Shown here piece by piece: positions 13,531 through 22,460 of a DNA stretch of 37,422 bases (its first letter is position 1; each line of letters opens with the position of its first letter). The DNA comes from a virus: positions 1-37,422 of IMG/VR virus record IMGVR_UViG_3300038701_000757; one strand, written 5' to 3'. The translations under genes and the position numbers were made by a program. The notes beneath the pieces were generated by a model. The model worked only from the letters and a program-made list of their open reading frames with translations, was not told where the DNA came from and made no database searches.

Positions 13531-13946
13531 TTTACCACCCTGAAAATCCTTTTACTAACCAAGCGCCCTTCTGTAACTGCTCTACTAATTCCCCAAGGGT
13601 CGTAGGCTACATTACCTTTCCCGTCACCCACTACAAAGTGACCACCGGCGGGGCCGAAAAAGTAGAGTATCTCTATCTCATCAGGCCCGCACACACGGGA
13701 AGGTCCCTCATGTTGGTCGGTATACTTAACCGGAAGGTTTAAATATTGAAATATAGCCTCCGGGTCAAGTATGTAGCAGTCACTACTCATGGCACCTACA
13801 GAGACGAGGATTTCAAATACCTGGTTGATAAACTCAGGGCTTAGCTTTATATTGGTATGCTTGTTCACAAGAAATAGGATGCTCATAAAATAGCAGCCTT
13901 CCTCTTGTATCTCTTTTCTCAAACGCTCGTCTCTTTGTAGTATCAT
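13527..13946 (-). CDS. DUF261-like cysteine peptidase, probable endolysin (139 aa)
   Basis: I place the start at ATG 13946, which has TAAGG upstream; an in-frame GTG at 13979 would overlap the fibre gene. The sequence has GCYFMS with Cys18, CYILDPEAIF, and GGHFVVG with His103 followed by AYDPW with Asp116. A Cys, His, Asp order fits a papain/C39-like peptidase. The pattern resembles DUF261, a family I know from Borrelia plasmids and phages and related spirochaetes. Its place between tail fibre and holin suggests cutting of peptidoglycan. The family call is by eye; the lytic role is inferred. Confidence 0.6.
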   Translation of the reverse strand: MILQRDERLRKEIQEEGCYFMSILFLVNKHTNIKLSPEFINQVFEILVSVGAMSSDCYILDPEAIFQYLNLPVKYTDQHEGPSRVCGPDEIEILYFFGPAGGHFVVGDGKGNVAYDPWGISRAVTEGRLVSKRIFRVVK

Positions 13947-13953
13947 ATTTACC

Positions 13954-14559
13954 TTATGTCTTAATGCAGTAATATACACCGGCTGCGAATGGTCTTGTCT
14001 CGTCTCCGGTGCGGGGGGTGCCGTTTGTGCCGTCTGTTATGATTCGCTGCGTTTCCCCTGACCCCCTATACCCGGATGCGGCACTATTTGATTGTGAGTT
14101 ATAATCTCCAGTATTTTGGCTTCCCGAACCAGCCCACTCTATGGCGAAGCCCTGCATCTGATCATCTTTATAGCTTCCAACAGCAGGACCGGCATAAGCG
14201 TTGCCATCTGCCATTGTTTCTGTGCCATGAGAGCCTGCACCACGGACGAACGCACCGCGCAGGTCTGGAAGATTGAAAGTTGTCGAACCGTCACCTGCTC
14301 CCCATGTAGTGCCTATTGCAGAGAATAGCCCCGCATAGGTTGCACGACTTACTGCTGAGCCATCTGCTAAAAGCCACCCGCTCGGGGCGGTAGACATTGC
14401 GAAAGGCATTATGGCACCAGATGGAGTTACTCCGAAAGAGGCGCTTGCATTCGCCGCAGTTATCTTTTTGTCGGTATCGTCAGAAACCTGTACAATATAA
14501 AATAAATCATCATCGGCCAAGCTTGTCAAAGCTGCAAAATCTGTTACCTTGTTACTCAT
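13954..14559 (-). CDS. Tail fibre with phage tail collar domain
   Basis: The 201-aa protein has the collar signature GAIMPFAMSTAPSGWLLADGSA, then TYAGLFSAIGTTWGAGDGSTTFNLPDLRGAFVRG and a C-terminal GTPRTGDETRPFAAGVYYCIK. Collar-domain proteins form the distal part of tail fibres and bind host receptors. It starts at ATG 14559 behind AAAGGAG. It lies after the larger fibre gene and before the lysis cassette. The short N-terminus (DDDLFYIVQVSDDTDKKI) probably attaches to that fibre. Confidence 0.88.
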   Translation of the reverse strand: MSNKVTDFAALTSLADDDLFYIVQVSDDTDKKITAANASASFGVTPSGAIMPFAMSTAPSGWLLADGSAVSRATYAGLFSAIGTTWGAGDGSTTFNLPDLRGAFVRGAGSHGTETMADGNAYAGPAVGSYKDDQMQGFAIEWAGSGSQNTGDYNSQSNSAASGYRGSGETQRIITDGTNGTPRTGDETRPFAAGVYYCIKT

Positions 14560-14570
14560 TTAATACTCCT

Positions 14571-15539
14571 TTATACGTAGAAAATAATTTCTTGTCCATT
14601 AAAAAGACTTGTGTCACTTAGGAATGACTCACGGCGTTCTGTTTGATAGCCATGATCATTTCCCCACCAGCCGCCTATATTATAAGATGCGGTTGTGTAC
14701 CAAGTTGTGAAGGTTTTCCAATTATGCGGATCATAACCATAGGCAAGAGTCATATATATATCTTTCTGTGCCCCTGCATTTGCAGAAATCATACCGTACA
14801 AATCGCAAAGTATGTCATATAGATTATTACTCGAAGATGGGGTTATGACATATTTTTTCACGTACGACCCACCACCAGCTAAATTTAAATCTCCGTTTAT
14901 CGTTGCATTTCCAGAGATGGATATATTACCACTTACTGATACATCACCTCCGGCTGATACATCACCTCCGGCTGATACATTGCCGTTTGACGATATGTTT
15001 GAAGCAGATACACTACTAAAAGTCCCGGCAGCGCCGGAAAGTAACGGAGACACACCGTTTATTGTTGATATAGATATATCGCCATCTTCTGCCAATACGG
15101 GAACTTTGCCATTGATTGAACTTATCCCGACTACATCAACGCCAGACTGTTCTATTAAATCACCGTCCTGGTCTTTGACTTTGTTTCCCGACAACGCGGT
15201 AAGGTGATGGTCCTCGTCCTCGATTGCTCTAATCTTGTCATCGGACACGATACGCCACTTACTGTTATCGTCATCGAACATTAAGTGGATAGCGGAGCTA
15301 TTCGTTATTTCACGAATAAGTACACCAGGAGTCGAGTCATCTGCCTTTTGGTGTAAGCTCATCTTCGAGCCGTTAGAAATACTCAATATGAGTCTTATTT
15401 CTTGATCTTCTACCGCAATGTCGCAATGTGGTAGCGTCATAGCTTGCAATATGCCGCTATCTAAAGTTATATCAAGACCCATGCTATTGGTGTTGCTTGA
15501 TAGTGTTGGCGCTGTATTTGTGTATTCGTACCAAGTCAT
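14571..15539 (-). CDS. Tail fibre / receptor-binding protein (322 aa)
   Basis: The N-terminal 120 residues are beta-rich (MTWYEYTNTAPTLSSNTNSM, LHQKADDSTPGVLIREITNS). A repeat region of alternating Ser/Gly/Asn strands follows (SSNGNVSAGGDVSAGGDV), typical of fibre beta-helix shafts. The C-terminal domain (YVITPSSSNNLYDILCDLYG to FNGQEIIFYV) is probably the tip. It comes after the tail-tip gene and before the collar fibre. The shaft includes an 18-bp perfect tandem repeat at the DNA level, where length could vary. Confidence 0.72.
   Translation of the reverse strand: MTWYEYTNTAPTLSSNTNSMGLDITLDSGILQAMTLPHCDIAVEDQEIRLILSISNGSKMSLHQKADDSTPGVLIREITNSSAIHLMFDDDNSKWRIVSDDKIRAIEDEDHHLTALSGNKVKDQDGDLIEQSGVDVVGISSINGKVPVLAEDGDISISTINGVSPLLSGAAGTFSSVSASNISSNGNVSAGGDVSAGGDVSVSGNISISGNATINGDLNLAGGGSYVKKYVITPSSSNNLYDILCDLYGMISANAGAQKDIYMTLAYGYDPHNWKTFTTWYTTASYNIGGWWGNDHGYQTERRESFLSDTSLFNGQEIIFYV
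14941..14976 (-). repeat. 18-bp perfect tandem repeat in the fibre gene
   Basis: The plus-strand unit ACATCACCTCCGGCTGAT occurs twice in tandem. It encodes the repeated SAGGDV segment of the fibre shaft. The unit keeps the reading frame, so slippage could lengthen or shorten the fibre. Confidence 0.9.
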
Positions 15540-15548
15540 TATTCCTCC

Positions 15549-17468
15549 TTATTCTCTCAACCATTCTGCGCTATCTGCTTTCTGTAAATACGGACCCTCA
15601 GCCGATTCTATAGGCTCGCCTGTTTCAGTTGATACAAACCAGTACCACTCGCTTAGTTCTTTGACAATAGAAGTATCTTCTATTCGTTCAACTTCAAGCT
15701 TAACTTCATATGCATTTAAGTCTATAGAAATGTTCCTAATAATCCCCTTGATATCACCGTAAAAGTTTTGTTCCTGCCTCTTCACCTCCACAAGCACATT
15801 ATTAAAAACCTCTAAATTGACATAATCACAATCGTCTATATAGGTTGTACTTATTGAGGACAGCGGAAGCGTAACCGGAAATATAGGCGGGATGTCCTGG
15901 TTGTCCGTAGCAATAGCAAGAGCATACGCCGCCGCATCCGTTGAACTTGTCAGCAGCGTATCGAACTCCTGATTGTTTGGTACACGGTACGTAGACAAGA
16001 CGGTTGCCTCAAGGCTTGTGTCCGTCTCGCTTCTATACTCTTTCTCGTCCAAATCCTCAGCATAGTTACACGTGGCAGAACTTAGGTATTGGAGTTCATT
16101 GTACTGTGCAAACTCTAAAGACAATTGATGTTTCTTCTGAGCATAGAACTTGGCGTTGTCCTCTTCCTTCTTGCGGAATGTTATCTTTCCGTCCGGCTGA
16201 TATATGAAGCTCCCTTGAAGTGTACGCGCTATTTTGACAAGGATATCCTCTATTTTCTCTGCCTTGCCCTGACCGCCTAATGAAATACCGATATCATCGG
16301 CGTCAGTCTCAGCAGCGGCCCACTCAGTCAGGTTATAATTGGCTGCTATGTAAGATGTACCCTCGTACTCCAAGAGTATTGCACGTGCTACTTCTAATCC
16401 GTTAGTGATAGCATCACCTGAGCCGTCTACTACTCCGATAAAATCAGCGGTTACTTTAAGATACGTAGAGCCGTCCTTTACTTCAGTATCAGCAATAGTG
16501 AACCCGCCATTAGCTAAATCATCAGAATAGGTAGCGTTAGAAACCCCGTCAACATATACGGCATCTATCTGCTTGATTCCGTTAGTGCCTATCGTGGTAG
16601 AGGTGTCGGCAAGCTTATATGTTACCGTACCAGCCGCCTCAGAGACCCTCACGGCCTCCTGGTTAAAGATTTGACCGAACGGTAGCGGATACGGCTTCCC
16701 TCGTTTCTTCTCGTCGTCAATCGTATCGGCGAAGAAATTTTCAGGAACCTTCCTTGTCAAGAAGGCACGCTCAGACTTCAAGGAAAAGTTTACTTCATCC
16801 TGTCCTACGCTCGGTATGTTTGCAATGCGCCCGGTGAATAGGGTTTTAAACTCAGTGAAGGCATCATCCGGTAACCCTATTTTTACACGTGCAGGAGAGC
16901 CGAACAGGTTGCGTGTTGCAATGTCGTCTATGTTCTCGCCTACGTCATTTAGTATCGTTGCACTTGCGCTCGGGTTCTGAGCCACGCCGAAAAAGAACGG
17001 GTCTATTGAATAGCTTATGTTTGAAAGGTTAGAAAGTCTCGGCTGAAAGAATATCCCGCCTTCTGTCGTATACCCTCCGCTTGTATCTTTACTGAAGCCT
17101 ATTGTATAGCCTATCTTCTTGTCAGTAAAAACATCGTAAGGATCAAGGCCGTCGAAGTGTACGTATATAGTCTGTGTGTCTACGTCAAATAGGAAGCTTT
17201 TATTCTGCGCTACAAGGTTAGCAAATGTTGATACCTCGGTATAGTCCTCGTTCTGGACAGCGAAAGACCCGACCTGAAACTTGATAGTATTATATCCTGT
17301 TACCCAGAAATCACCGAAGCCGAGACCTGTCCCGCCGTCTATTGCTATGGTTTTATACCAGTAGCCAGGCTCAAGCGTAGTAACCCCATCTGTTAGACCT
17401 GCGGCAGTATACCAGTCTTGTTGGTTGAGGAGTTGGTCAAGTTCAAGTATTATTATAGGGTTAATCAT
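15549..17468 (-). CDS. Tail tip / baseplate protein (639 aa)
   Basis: This large beta-rich structural protein follows the distal-tail-like gene and precedes the fibres, the position of tail hub or tip attachment proteins. The N-terminus (YTAAGLTDGVTTLEPGYW, IGYTIGFSKDTSGGYTTEG) and centre (PYPLPFGQIF, IKQIDAVYVDGV) resemble phage minor tail proteins that assemble at the tip. The C-terminal part has IIRNISIDLNAYEVKLEVER. I see no lysozyme or peptidase motif. It overlaps the upstream gene by 4 bp. Confidence 0.65.
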   Translation of the reverse strand: MINPIIILELDQLLNQQDWYTAAGLTDGVTTLEPGYWYKTIAIDGGTGLGFGDFWVTGYNTIKFQVGSFAVQNEDYTEVSTFANLVAQNKSFLFDVDTQTIYVHFDGLDPYDVFTDKKIGYTIGFSKDTSGGYTTEGGIFFQPRLSNLSNISYSIDPFFFGVAQNPSASATILNDVGENIDDIATRNLFGSPARVKIGLPDDAFTEFKTLFTGRIANIPSVGQDEVNFSLKSERAFLTRKVPENFFADTIDDEKKRGKPYPLPFGQIFNQEAVRVSEAAGTVTYKLADTSTTIGTNGIKQIDAVYVDGVSNATYSDDLANGGFTIADTEVKDGSTYLKVTADFIGVVDGSGDAITNGLEVARAILLEYEGTSYIAANYNLTEWAAAETDADDIGISLGGQGKAEKIEDILVKIARTLQGSFIYQPDGKITFRKKEEDNAKFYAQKKHQLSLEFAQYNELQYLSSATCNYAEDLDEKEYRSETDTSLEATVLSTYRVPNNQEFDTLLTSSTDAAAYALAIATDNQDIPPIFPVTLPLSSISTTYIDDCDYVNLEVFNNVLVEVKRQEQNFYGDIKGIIRNISIDLNAYEVKLEVERIEDTSIVKELSEWYWFVSTETGEPIESAEGPYLQKADSAEWLRE

Positions 17469-18223
17469 GCAAATGTTTGCTCTGAAAGCCTAAAATAGTT
17501 TACCGTTACAGATCCAGCAGTACAATTTATTCTAATGTTTGTTCCGTCGCTGAAAAACAAACCAAACCAAGAATCGCTATTCCCAAGAAAATGGGTCTGC
17601 AACCATGACGACGTACTAAGGAATATGTCTATTGTACCAGTACTCGCCCCACCCGTGGACAATGCAAGATAATATATTCCAGCATCAAGGGTTAACTGGC
17701 TACCAGAGGAAACAGAAGTATTCACGCGCACTCGATCACCAAGAGATGATATATTAGGGAATAACGACAATTCTCCTTTAATATCTAAGTCTGATGATAT
17801 ACTTTCTACGTTTTCAATAAATCCTCTCTTGTCATACTCCCCGCTTGAATCTTTATAAATCCTAAACAGCGCCCGGTCATTACCGTTATACCATCCCCGC
17901 TTTTCCTTATCAAAAGTCGGCGCAGTTGTAGAGGCTAAGAATACACCTGCAGAAACATCGAAGTACACATAGAACGTGGTACTGTTAGAAATCCCGGCAA
18001 TACCTGAAATAGACTCTGCTGCACCTGAGACGACATACAAGGCACCGTTATTATCAAACCGACTTCCAACAGCTACCTTCGGGGCCGTTGCGCCATCTTC
18101 GTAATCGTCAAGATCTACCTCGGCGAATCCACGAGAAGAAGCATTATCCCGTGCTATTGAGTTCTGCCAATCGGTAAGTGAAGGGTTAACCGTGGCCGGT
18201 TCTGTGTACTGAGTAATAGCCAT
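17465..18223 (-). CDS. Tail structural protein (252 aa)
   Basis: The N-terminal part (MAITQYTEPATVNPSLTDWQ, GFAEVDLDDYEDGATAPKVA, ALYVVSGAAESISGIAG) is a Ser/Thr-rich beta domain like those in minor tail or fibre-base proteins. The C-terminal part (LDAGIYYLALSTGG, WFGLFFSDGTNIRI) looks like a small beta-sandwich. It lies between distal-tail and tip genes. It starts at ATG 18223 behind GAGGAG and ends overlapping the tip gene. The exact role is unknown. Confidence 0.6.
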   Translation of the reverse strand: MAITQYTEPATVNPSLTDWQNSIARDNASSRGFAEVDLDDYEDGATAPKVAVGSRFDNNGALYVVSGAAESISGIAGISNSTTFYVYFDVSAGVFLASTTAPTFDKEKRGWYNGNDRALFRIYKDSSGEYDKRGFIENVESISSDLDIKGELSLFPNISSLGDRVRVNTSVSSGSQLTLDAGIYYLALSTGGASTGTIDIFLSTSSWLQTHFLGNSDSWFGLFFSDGTNIRINCTAGSVTVNYFRLSEQTFA

Positions 18224-18224
18224 T

Positions 18225-18959
18225 CTAAAGCTCCTCGATAAAGTCTATTGCAGTCGTGAATGTTCCCGCATCTATGCGCGAGAAGGCTAAATTATCCTGT
18301 CCGAATGTTACGTACAGAACATCGTACAACCCAGCCCCGCTCATAAGGTCAGCGAAGAAAGGAGTATACTGTCCTACGTCCTCGAACATGGTATTCAAAG
18401 TCACCCGGTTAGCGTTGGTTATATTGTTCGGCCATTGCACAGAGGCTACTTGATACTGTACGCCCTTAACGCCGAAGCTCTGCCCTGAGTTTGAACGCTG
18501 CCGAATACCGGTTGACTGAGTGTTAGCAGTTGGCCGTGGAGCGATAGCCGGTAATTCAGTGTACGTTCCCAAAGCCAAGCGCCCTACCTCGATAACCGTA
18601 ACCGTGGCGTCGGTAAACTCTACACGCCAATATTGCTCTGTCCTGGTTGCGCTGAGTTTGTGTAGGATTACATCGGCCGGGGTGATAGCCTCAGTAAACG
18701 TGTTAATAGTCCGTGCTGCATCAGAGTAAGCCTTGAGAGATATTGTCCCTGAGGACGTTACGTTACATATCAGCCCGAGTGCGTTGATAGCAGGAGCAGC
18801 AGCGAAGTCTATATCTATGTACTCGGAAGTATTCCCGGTAGCCTTGTACACAAATGTCTTATATTTGCTCTTGACGTTTCCAACCGGGAAGTTATCGTTC
18901 TGCGAGTTATAGTCAAGAGTTGCGCTGTCGCTCTGGAAATCATATAAAAAATATGTCAT
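18225..18959 (-). CDS. Distal tail protein-like (244 aa)
   Basis: It directly follows the tape measure gene, where siphoviruses encode the distal tail protein. The sequence is beta-rich: an N-terminal discoidin-like part (AINALGLICNVTSSGTISLK, YWRVEFTDATVTVIEVGRL) is followed by SFGVKGVQYQVASVQWPNNI and a C-terminal FADLMSGAGLYDVLYVTFG. Proteins with this pattern join the tail tube to the tip. It overlaps the tape measure stop by 4 bp. The function is inferred from position and overall pattern. Confidence 0.6.
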   Translation of the reverse strand: MTYFLYDFQSDSATLDYNSQNDNFPVGNVKSKYKTFVYKATGNTSEYIDIDFAAAPAINALGLICNVTSSGTISLKAYSDAARTINTFTEAITPADVILHKLSATRTEQYWRVEFTDATVTVIEVGRLALGTYTELPAIAPRPTANTQSTGIRQRSNSGQSFGVKGVQYQVASVQWPNNITNANRVTLNTMFEDVGQYTPFFADLMSGAGLYDVLYVTFGQDNLAFSRIDAGTFTTAIDFIEEL

Positions 18960-20836
18960 GTCGCTACTAACGCCCCTCTGTCAAGTGTTACTACCCTGTC
19001 CCTCGATAAGTCAAGAATCAGTTTCCCGAAAGCCCTGCCGTCAATGTTCAACGTTATATTCGCCATTTTAGTATCACCACGTGCTGAACGTGCCCGACTG
19101 TTTACCGTAACCTCTTCTCCAGGTTCAACCATGATAGGCTGTGAGTCGCGGCCCGGTGTTCCTGGTACGGTGAACGGCTGGCCTGCCGGTGTGCCCTGCT
19201 GGAAGTTTCCTGCTGCGGCTCTGACAGCTCCAGATGCAGCAAACGCCGCAGCAGACCCGGCAAGAGCAGGCCCCGCACCCGCACCACCGACGAACGGAGG
19301 TATAAAAGACAATGCCAACGCTTCGGCGGCAATAGCCGCAAGCTTTGCACCGAGGGCGCTTAATAGCTCCGAAAGTGCCGTAAGCCCTACTCGCGCAAAA
19401 GACTTATAGGCATCTTCTCCGCTTGCAAGCGCAAAGGTCAAATCTGATATAGCGCTACCCGCAAAGTTAAAAGCGTTCTCATAGCTTGCTTGTATCTTTG
19501 CCGCATTCTCTTCGTTGACTCTCCCGGTTTCCTCTGCGGCAGCTATCTGCTGTTGTCGCCATTCTTCGATCCAGTCGCCACGCTCTGACCATAGGCTTTC
19601 TTCTGTATTCCTAAGCTCGACTATCCTTTCTTGTAGTATCTCCATAGCAGCAATGCGCTCTTCTTCAAGCTTGCCACCGGCCCACGGACTACCAGCTAAT
19701 TGGTCATAGGTTTCTTGTAGTTTGTCGGCTTCTGTCTTTTCGGATTGCAGAACATCCACAACAAGCTTTCTTGCATCGGCATATTTCTCAGTCAACGCCG
19801 CTTCTCTTTCAAGCCTTTCCGCTTCTGCTTCTGCCGCCGCCTGCGCATCGTTACGCGCCTGAGTCTGTGCCCTTAGCTGTGAAGCCTCGGCCCTCTGTGC
19901 AGCCACAAGGTCCGTCTTAAGCTTTAACAGCCTTTCCTCTTCCTCGCGTAGTTGCTTGTTTACATTTATTCCGCGTAAGCTTTGAGCGTTTAACTCTTCT
20001 AACCTTTCTTCCTGACGTTCTATCGCGGTGCTAAGGCTTGCCGAGTCGTTCACCTGTCCCGCTATAACATCACGGAGAATCTTCTCTGCGGAAAGTGTAT
20101 TATTTATTTCTGTTAGTAGTTCCGTAAAGGCTCGTCTTACCGGCGTTAAACCTTCTGCTACATATGCACCCAATATTTCTTGAGTGTCACCTATGGCATT
20201 CTGGTATTGTTGCTGTGCTCCAATTGCTGTGTCGGCTTCTTTCTTCGCAACCTCAAAAGCATTGGCAAGCGACTGCTGAGCAATAGCAGCCTTCTCGGTC
20301 TCGTCCTTTGCGTTCTTTACGGCGGGGATATATCTATTTAATTGGTTAAAGTCGCCTTGTTGCGCGTTGGTGGTAGCCTTGATAGCTGCTTGTAGGTCAA
20401 CACCAAAAGCCTTTGATAGACCGATAGCATCCTTAGTAGCTTGCTTGGCCTGATCTGCACTCAACCCGGCGGACACGGCAAACTGAGTTAATTGTATCGA
20501 TGCCTCATCGCCTACGGTAGTAACGCCTTGCAATTCCGAAGCAAAGTCTTGTATCTCTTGACTTGTAGAACTGGTGAATTGCCCGGTTGCTTGTAGTGAT
20601 GCATTCAGAAGGGCTACCGCTTTTTCCTGCTGAAAGAATGCCTCTTCCGCCGCCTTTGCTCCCTTTGCCAAACCTACTATAGCAGCAGTAGCACCAGCAA
20701 CAGGTAGCAGGCTTTTAACAAGGTTCTTTGCAGACTTGCCGAGGTTATTTGTTTCCTTCTGCGTTTTCTTTAGATCGCGTACGGCCGAGTTAACCTTGGC
20801 ATCAACTAATATTTGTAACTCTTCGGCAATAGCCAT
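18956..20836 (-). CDS. Tail tape measure protein
   Basis: The 626-aa protein has a coiled N-terminus (AIAEELQILVDAKVNSAVRD, DLKKTQKETNNLGKSAKNL) and a first hydrophobic stretch (LLPVAGATAAIVGLAKG). A long Ala/Glu/Gln-rich coil follows. A second hydrophobic region near the end (LSALGAKLAAIAAEALALS, FVGGAGAGPALAG) precedes a short C-terminal domain. This is the standard tape measure layout. At about 1.5 angstrom per residue it implies a tail near 90-95 nm. It follows the chaperone frames, as expected, with a 1-base stop/start overlap. Confidence 0.88.
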   Translation of the reverse strand: MAIAEELQILVDAKVNSAVRDLKKTQKETNNLGKSAKNLVKSLLPVAGATAAIVGLAKGAKAAEEAFFQQEKAVALLNASLQATGQFTSSTSQEIQDFASELQGVTTVGDEASIQLTQFAVSAGLSADQAKQATKDAIGLSKAFGVDLQAAIKATTNAQQGDFNQLNRYIPAVKNAKDETEKAAIAQQSLANAFEVAKKEADTAIGAQQQYQNAIGDTQEILGAYVAEGLTPVRRAFTELLTEINNTLSAEKILRDVIAGQVNDSASLSTAIERQEERLEELNAQSLRGINVNKQLREEEERLLKLKTDLVAAQRAEASQLRAQTQARNDAQAAAEAEAERLEREAALTEKYADARKLVVDVLQSEKTEADKLQETYDQLAGSPWAGGKLEEERIAAMEILQERIVELRNTEESLWSERGDWIEEWRQQQIAAAEETGRVNEENAAKIQASYENAFNFAGSAISDLTFALASGEDAYKSFARVGLTALSELLSALGAKLAAIAAEALALSFIPPFVGGAGAGPALAGSAAAFAASGAVRAAAGNFQQGTPAGQPFTVPGTPGRDSQPIMVEPGEEVTVNSRARSARGDTKMANITLNIDGRAFGKLILDLSRDRVVTLDRGALVAT

Positions 20837-21132
20837 TATTTCCCCTTACCGTACTTTGCTTCTGTTTGTTTCCGCTTGTGCGAACTCCAAGACTCTACAC
20901 ACTCGTCTATAGTCTCTATTATTTCTACTACGTACTCGGGCTGTTCTGCCCAGCCACCGCCGAACGGCAACCCGAAACGCTTGAATCTGTTATAGATAGC
21001 CAAGCAGGAATAATAATAATCGTTAAAGTAAGACAATATTTTATCTCGCCCTACCGTCATACCGTTAAACAATGCAAGCGGCTTTTTCTTAGCGTCCCAT
21101 GTGGTAGGCTCGTATTCTCTATAGCCTTCCAT
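20836..21132 (-). CDS. Tail assembly chaperone, downstream (T) frame
   Basis: This 98-aa frame lies between the first chaperone gene and the tape measure gene and is probably expressed mainly as a -1 frameshift extension of 21147-21536. Reading across the slippery site gives Ser-Ile-Ala-Cys-Ala-Leu-Asp and then this frame without a stop, for a fusion of about 233 aa. The sequence (LALFNGMTVGRDKILSYFND, YYYSCLAIYNRFKRFGLPFG) resembles the T part of lambda GT-type chaperones, which bind the tape measure protein. There is no good ribosome binding site at ATG 21132, which supports the frameshift route. Confidence 0.75.
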   Translation of the reverse strand: MEGYREYEPTTWDAKKKPLALFNGMTVGRDKILSYFNDYYYSCLAIYNRFKRFGLPFGGGWAEQPEYVVEIIETIDECVESWSSHKRKQTEAKYGKGK

Positions 21133-21146
21133 ATCAAGGGCGCAAG

Positions 21147-21536
21147 CTATGCTAAAAAATCTTTGTCCACCTCCGGCGTAGCCGTCAGGAGATAGCTTTC
21201 TATCTCGACAACTAACGCACTCGGTACGCCGATAGTATCATATAGCGCGGCCCCGGTTTTAATGTTGACAGTCTTCCCATCTACATTTAACGCAAGGTTC
21301 TCAATCTTAGTGACAAGCGCCTTTACTAACCCCTGTTCATCCTGATGGTATACCCGGTCGGCGTTTGCAATCTTGCCTTCTCCGTCAAGCTTTAAATCAT
21401 CGAGGTAGATATAGCTCTTCCGCTCTCCGGCTTTCAGGAATCTATGAGTAACCCGAATCTGTTCTGACTCGGGCAACTCTCTATTACCGTTCCACTTAGG
21501 GACATATACTTTTTCTTGGACTACATCAACAATCAT
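21147..21536 (-). CDS. Tail assembly chaperone (G-like)
   Basis: The 129-aa protein follows the major tail protein and precedes the tape measure gene, the position of lambda gpG. It has a beta-rich N-terminus (MIVDVVQEKVYVPKWNGN) and a helical rest (EQGLVKALVTKIENLALNV, PSALVVEIESYLLTATPEV). The last codons GAT TTT TTA GCA TAG contain a canonical slippery heptamer in frame. A fraction of ribosomes would slip back one base and make the long form. Both forms normally act as chaperones in tail assembly and are absent from the virion. Confidence 0.8.
   Translation of the reverse strand: MIVDVVQEKVYVPKWNGNRELPESEQIRVTHRFLKAGERKSYIYLDDLKLDGEGKIANADRVYHQDEQGLVKALVTKIENLALNVDGKTVNIKTGAALYDTIGVPSALVVEIESYLLTATPEVDKDFLA
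21153..21159 (-). other. -1 programmed frameshift site T TTT TTA
   Basis: On the minus strand T TTT TTA is positioned as X XXY YYZ relative to the G-like frame, two codons before its stop. A one-base slip at TTT-TTA puts ribosomes into the 20836-21132 frame. A possible weak stem (ATAGC/GCTAT) lies downstream at about 21147-21119. The product would span 21536-20836. Confidence 0.85.
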
Positions 21537-22072
21537 TAGTACGCCTTTTTCGGTAGTACGTCCGTGTCCTGGGACTCGAAGTAAAGAAGGTCACCATTCA
21601 TAGTTCCCTCATACGTCCACCCTGATAAATCCCCACCGGAAACGTCAACGCCGAATCCATTCGAGAGCAGCTTAACGGTGAATGCTCCACCAGCTACCTC
21701 ATCAGAACTTGCGGCAGTATCAATCGGCTTGACTACCAACCGTGCATAAATATCTCCGTCCTGAATTGCAGCAGCATCTGAATCGCCGGTATCTCCGCTG
21801 GTACGAATCTTAGCAAAGCGGCCAATAAGCGAATACAGCCCGCCGGTGTCGTTGGTGCGAAAAGAACCAGAAGCGGAAATAGTACCGCCTACCAAGCCCT
21901 CTACATATTCTTTACTATTAGTGTTAATCTTAGTTACTTCGGCCAGGTCACGGGTCATAGAAACAGACCACGACTCGGTATAACCTAACTCGGTTCCCAT
22001 ACTGTCGGTCGATCCAGAGGAAGTACTAAAAAGCAAAACCCCTTCACGGCCATGAATTACATTACTCGGCAT
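21536..22072 (-). CDS. Major tail tube protein
   Basis: The 178-aa protein has the beta-rich pattern of siphovirus tail tube subunits (GREGVLLFSTSSGSTDSMGT, ESWSVSMTRDLAEVTKINTN, GSFRTNDTGGLYSLIGRFAK) and a C-terminal LSGWTYEGTMNGDLLYFES. Its neighbours, a tail terminator-like gene upstream and the chaperones downstream, place it as the tube protein. It starts at ATG 22072 and ends at the first base overlap with the chaperone start. Confidence 0.82.
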   Translation of the reverse strand: MPSNVIHGREGVLLFSTSSGSTDSMGTELGYTESWSVSMTRDLAEVTKINTNSKEYVEGLVGGTISASGSFRTNDTGGLYSLIGRFAKIRTSGDTGDSDAAAIQDGDIYARLVVKPIDTAASSDEVAGGAFTVKLLSNGFGVDVSGGDLSGWTYEGTMNGDLLYFESQDTDVLPKKAY

Positions 22073-22073
22073 A

Positions 22074-22460
22074 TTAAGACCTCCATGTTATAACGCCGTC
22101 CACTACAAAGTGAAACGGATCGCTTGCAGACTCCCTCTGTATTGTCTGCTCAGTTACGCCTTCTGTCACTAAATCAAAGCCACCTATTGACTCGTTTAGC
22201 GAATCTACTTTATCTCTCAAGGTGCTACGCAAGCGCACACCCCTAATCTTGTTTGAGTCCCACAAGTCAAACTGTATACGGGCTGAACCCTGCTTCGGTC
22301 TGTTTGTGAGCGTCTTAGTTCCTGCATCATCTACAAGCCAAAAGACTATGTACGGCTCTGTCTGTGCGTCCGCTTCCATCCAATAGACGGCTGAGAAGTT
22401 ACCCATGAATGTAGCGTCAGTTGTTAGGTATGTGTATACTGCTTCCTCTACGCTATCCAC
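22074..22460 (-). CDS. Tail terminator-like protein (DUF3168-type)
   Basis: The 128-aa protein begins DSVEEAVYTYLTTDATFMGN and contains AQTEPYIVFWLVDDAG, SARIQFDLWDSNKIRGVRLR and LRDKVDSLNESIGGFDL. This pattern matches small DUF3168-type phage proteins between the HK97 gp10-like gene and the tail tube gene, which cap the tail tube at the neck. It overlaps the upstream gene by 8 bp. Assignment is by pattern and order. Confidence 0.7.
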   Translation of the reverse strand: MDSVEEAVYTYLTTDATFMGNFSAVYWMEADAQTEPYIVFWLVDDAGTKTLTNRPKQGSARIQFDLWDSNKIRGVRLRSTLRDKVDSLNESIGGFDLVTEGVTEQTIQRESASDPFHFVVDGVITWRS

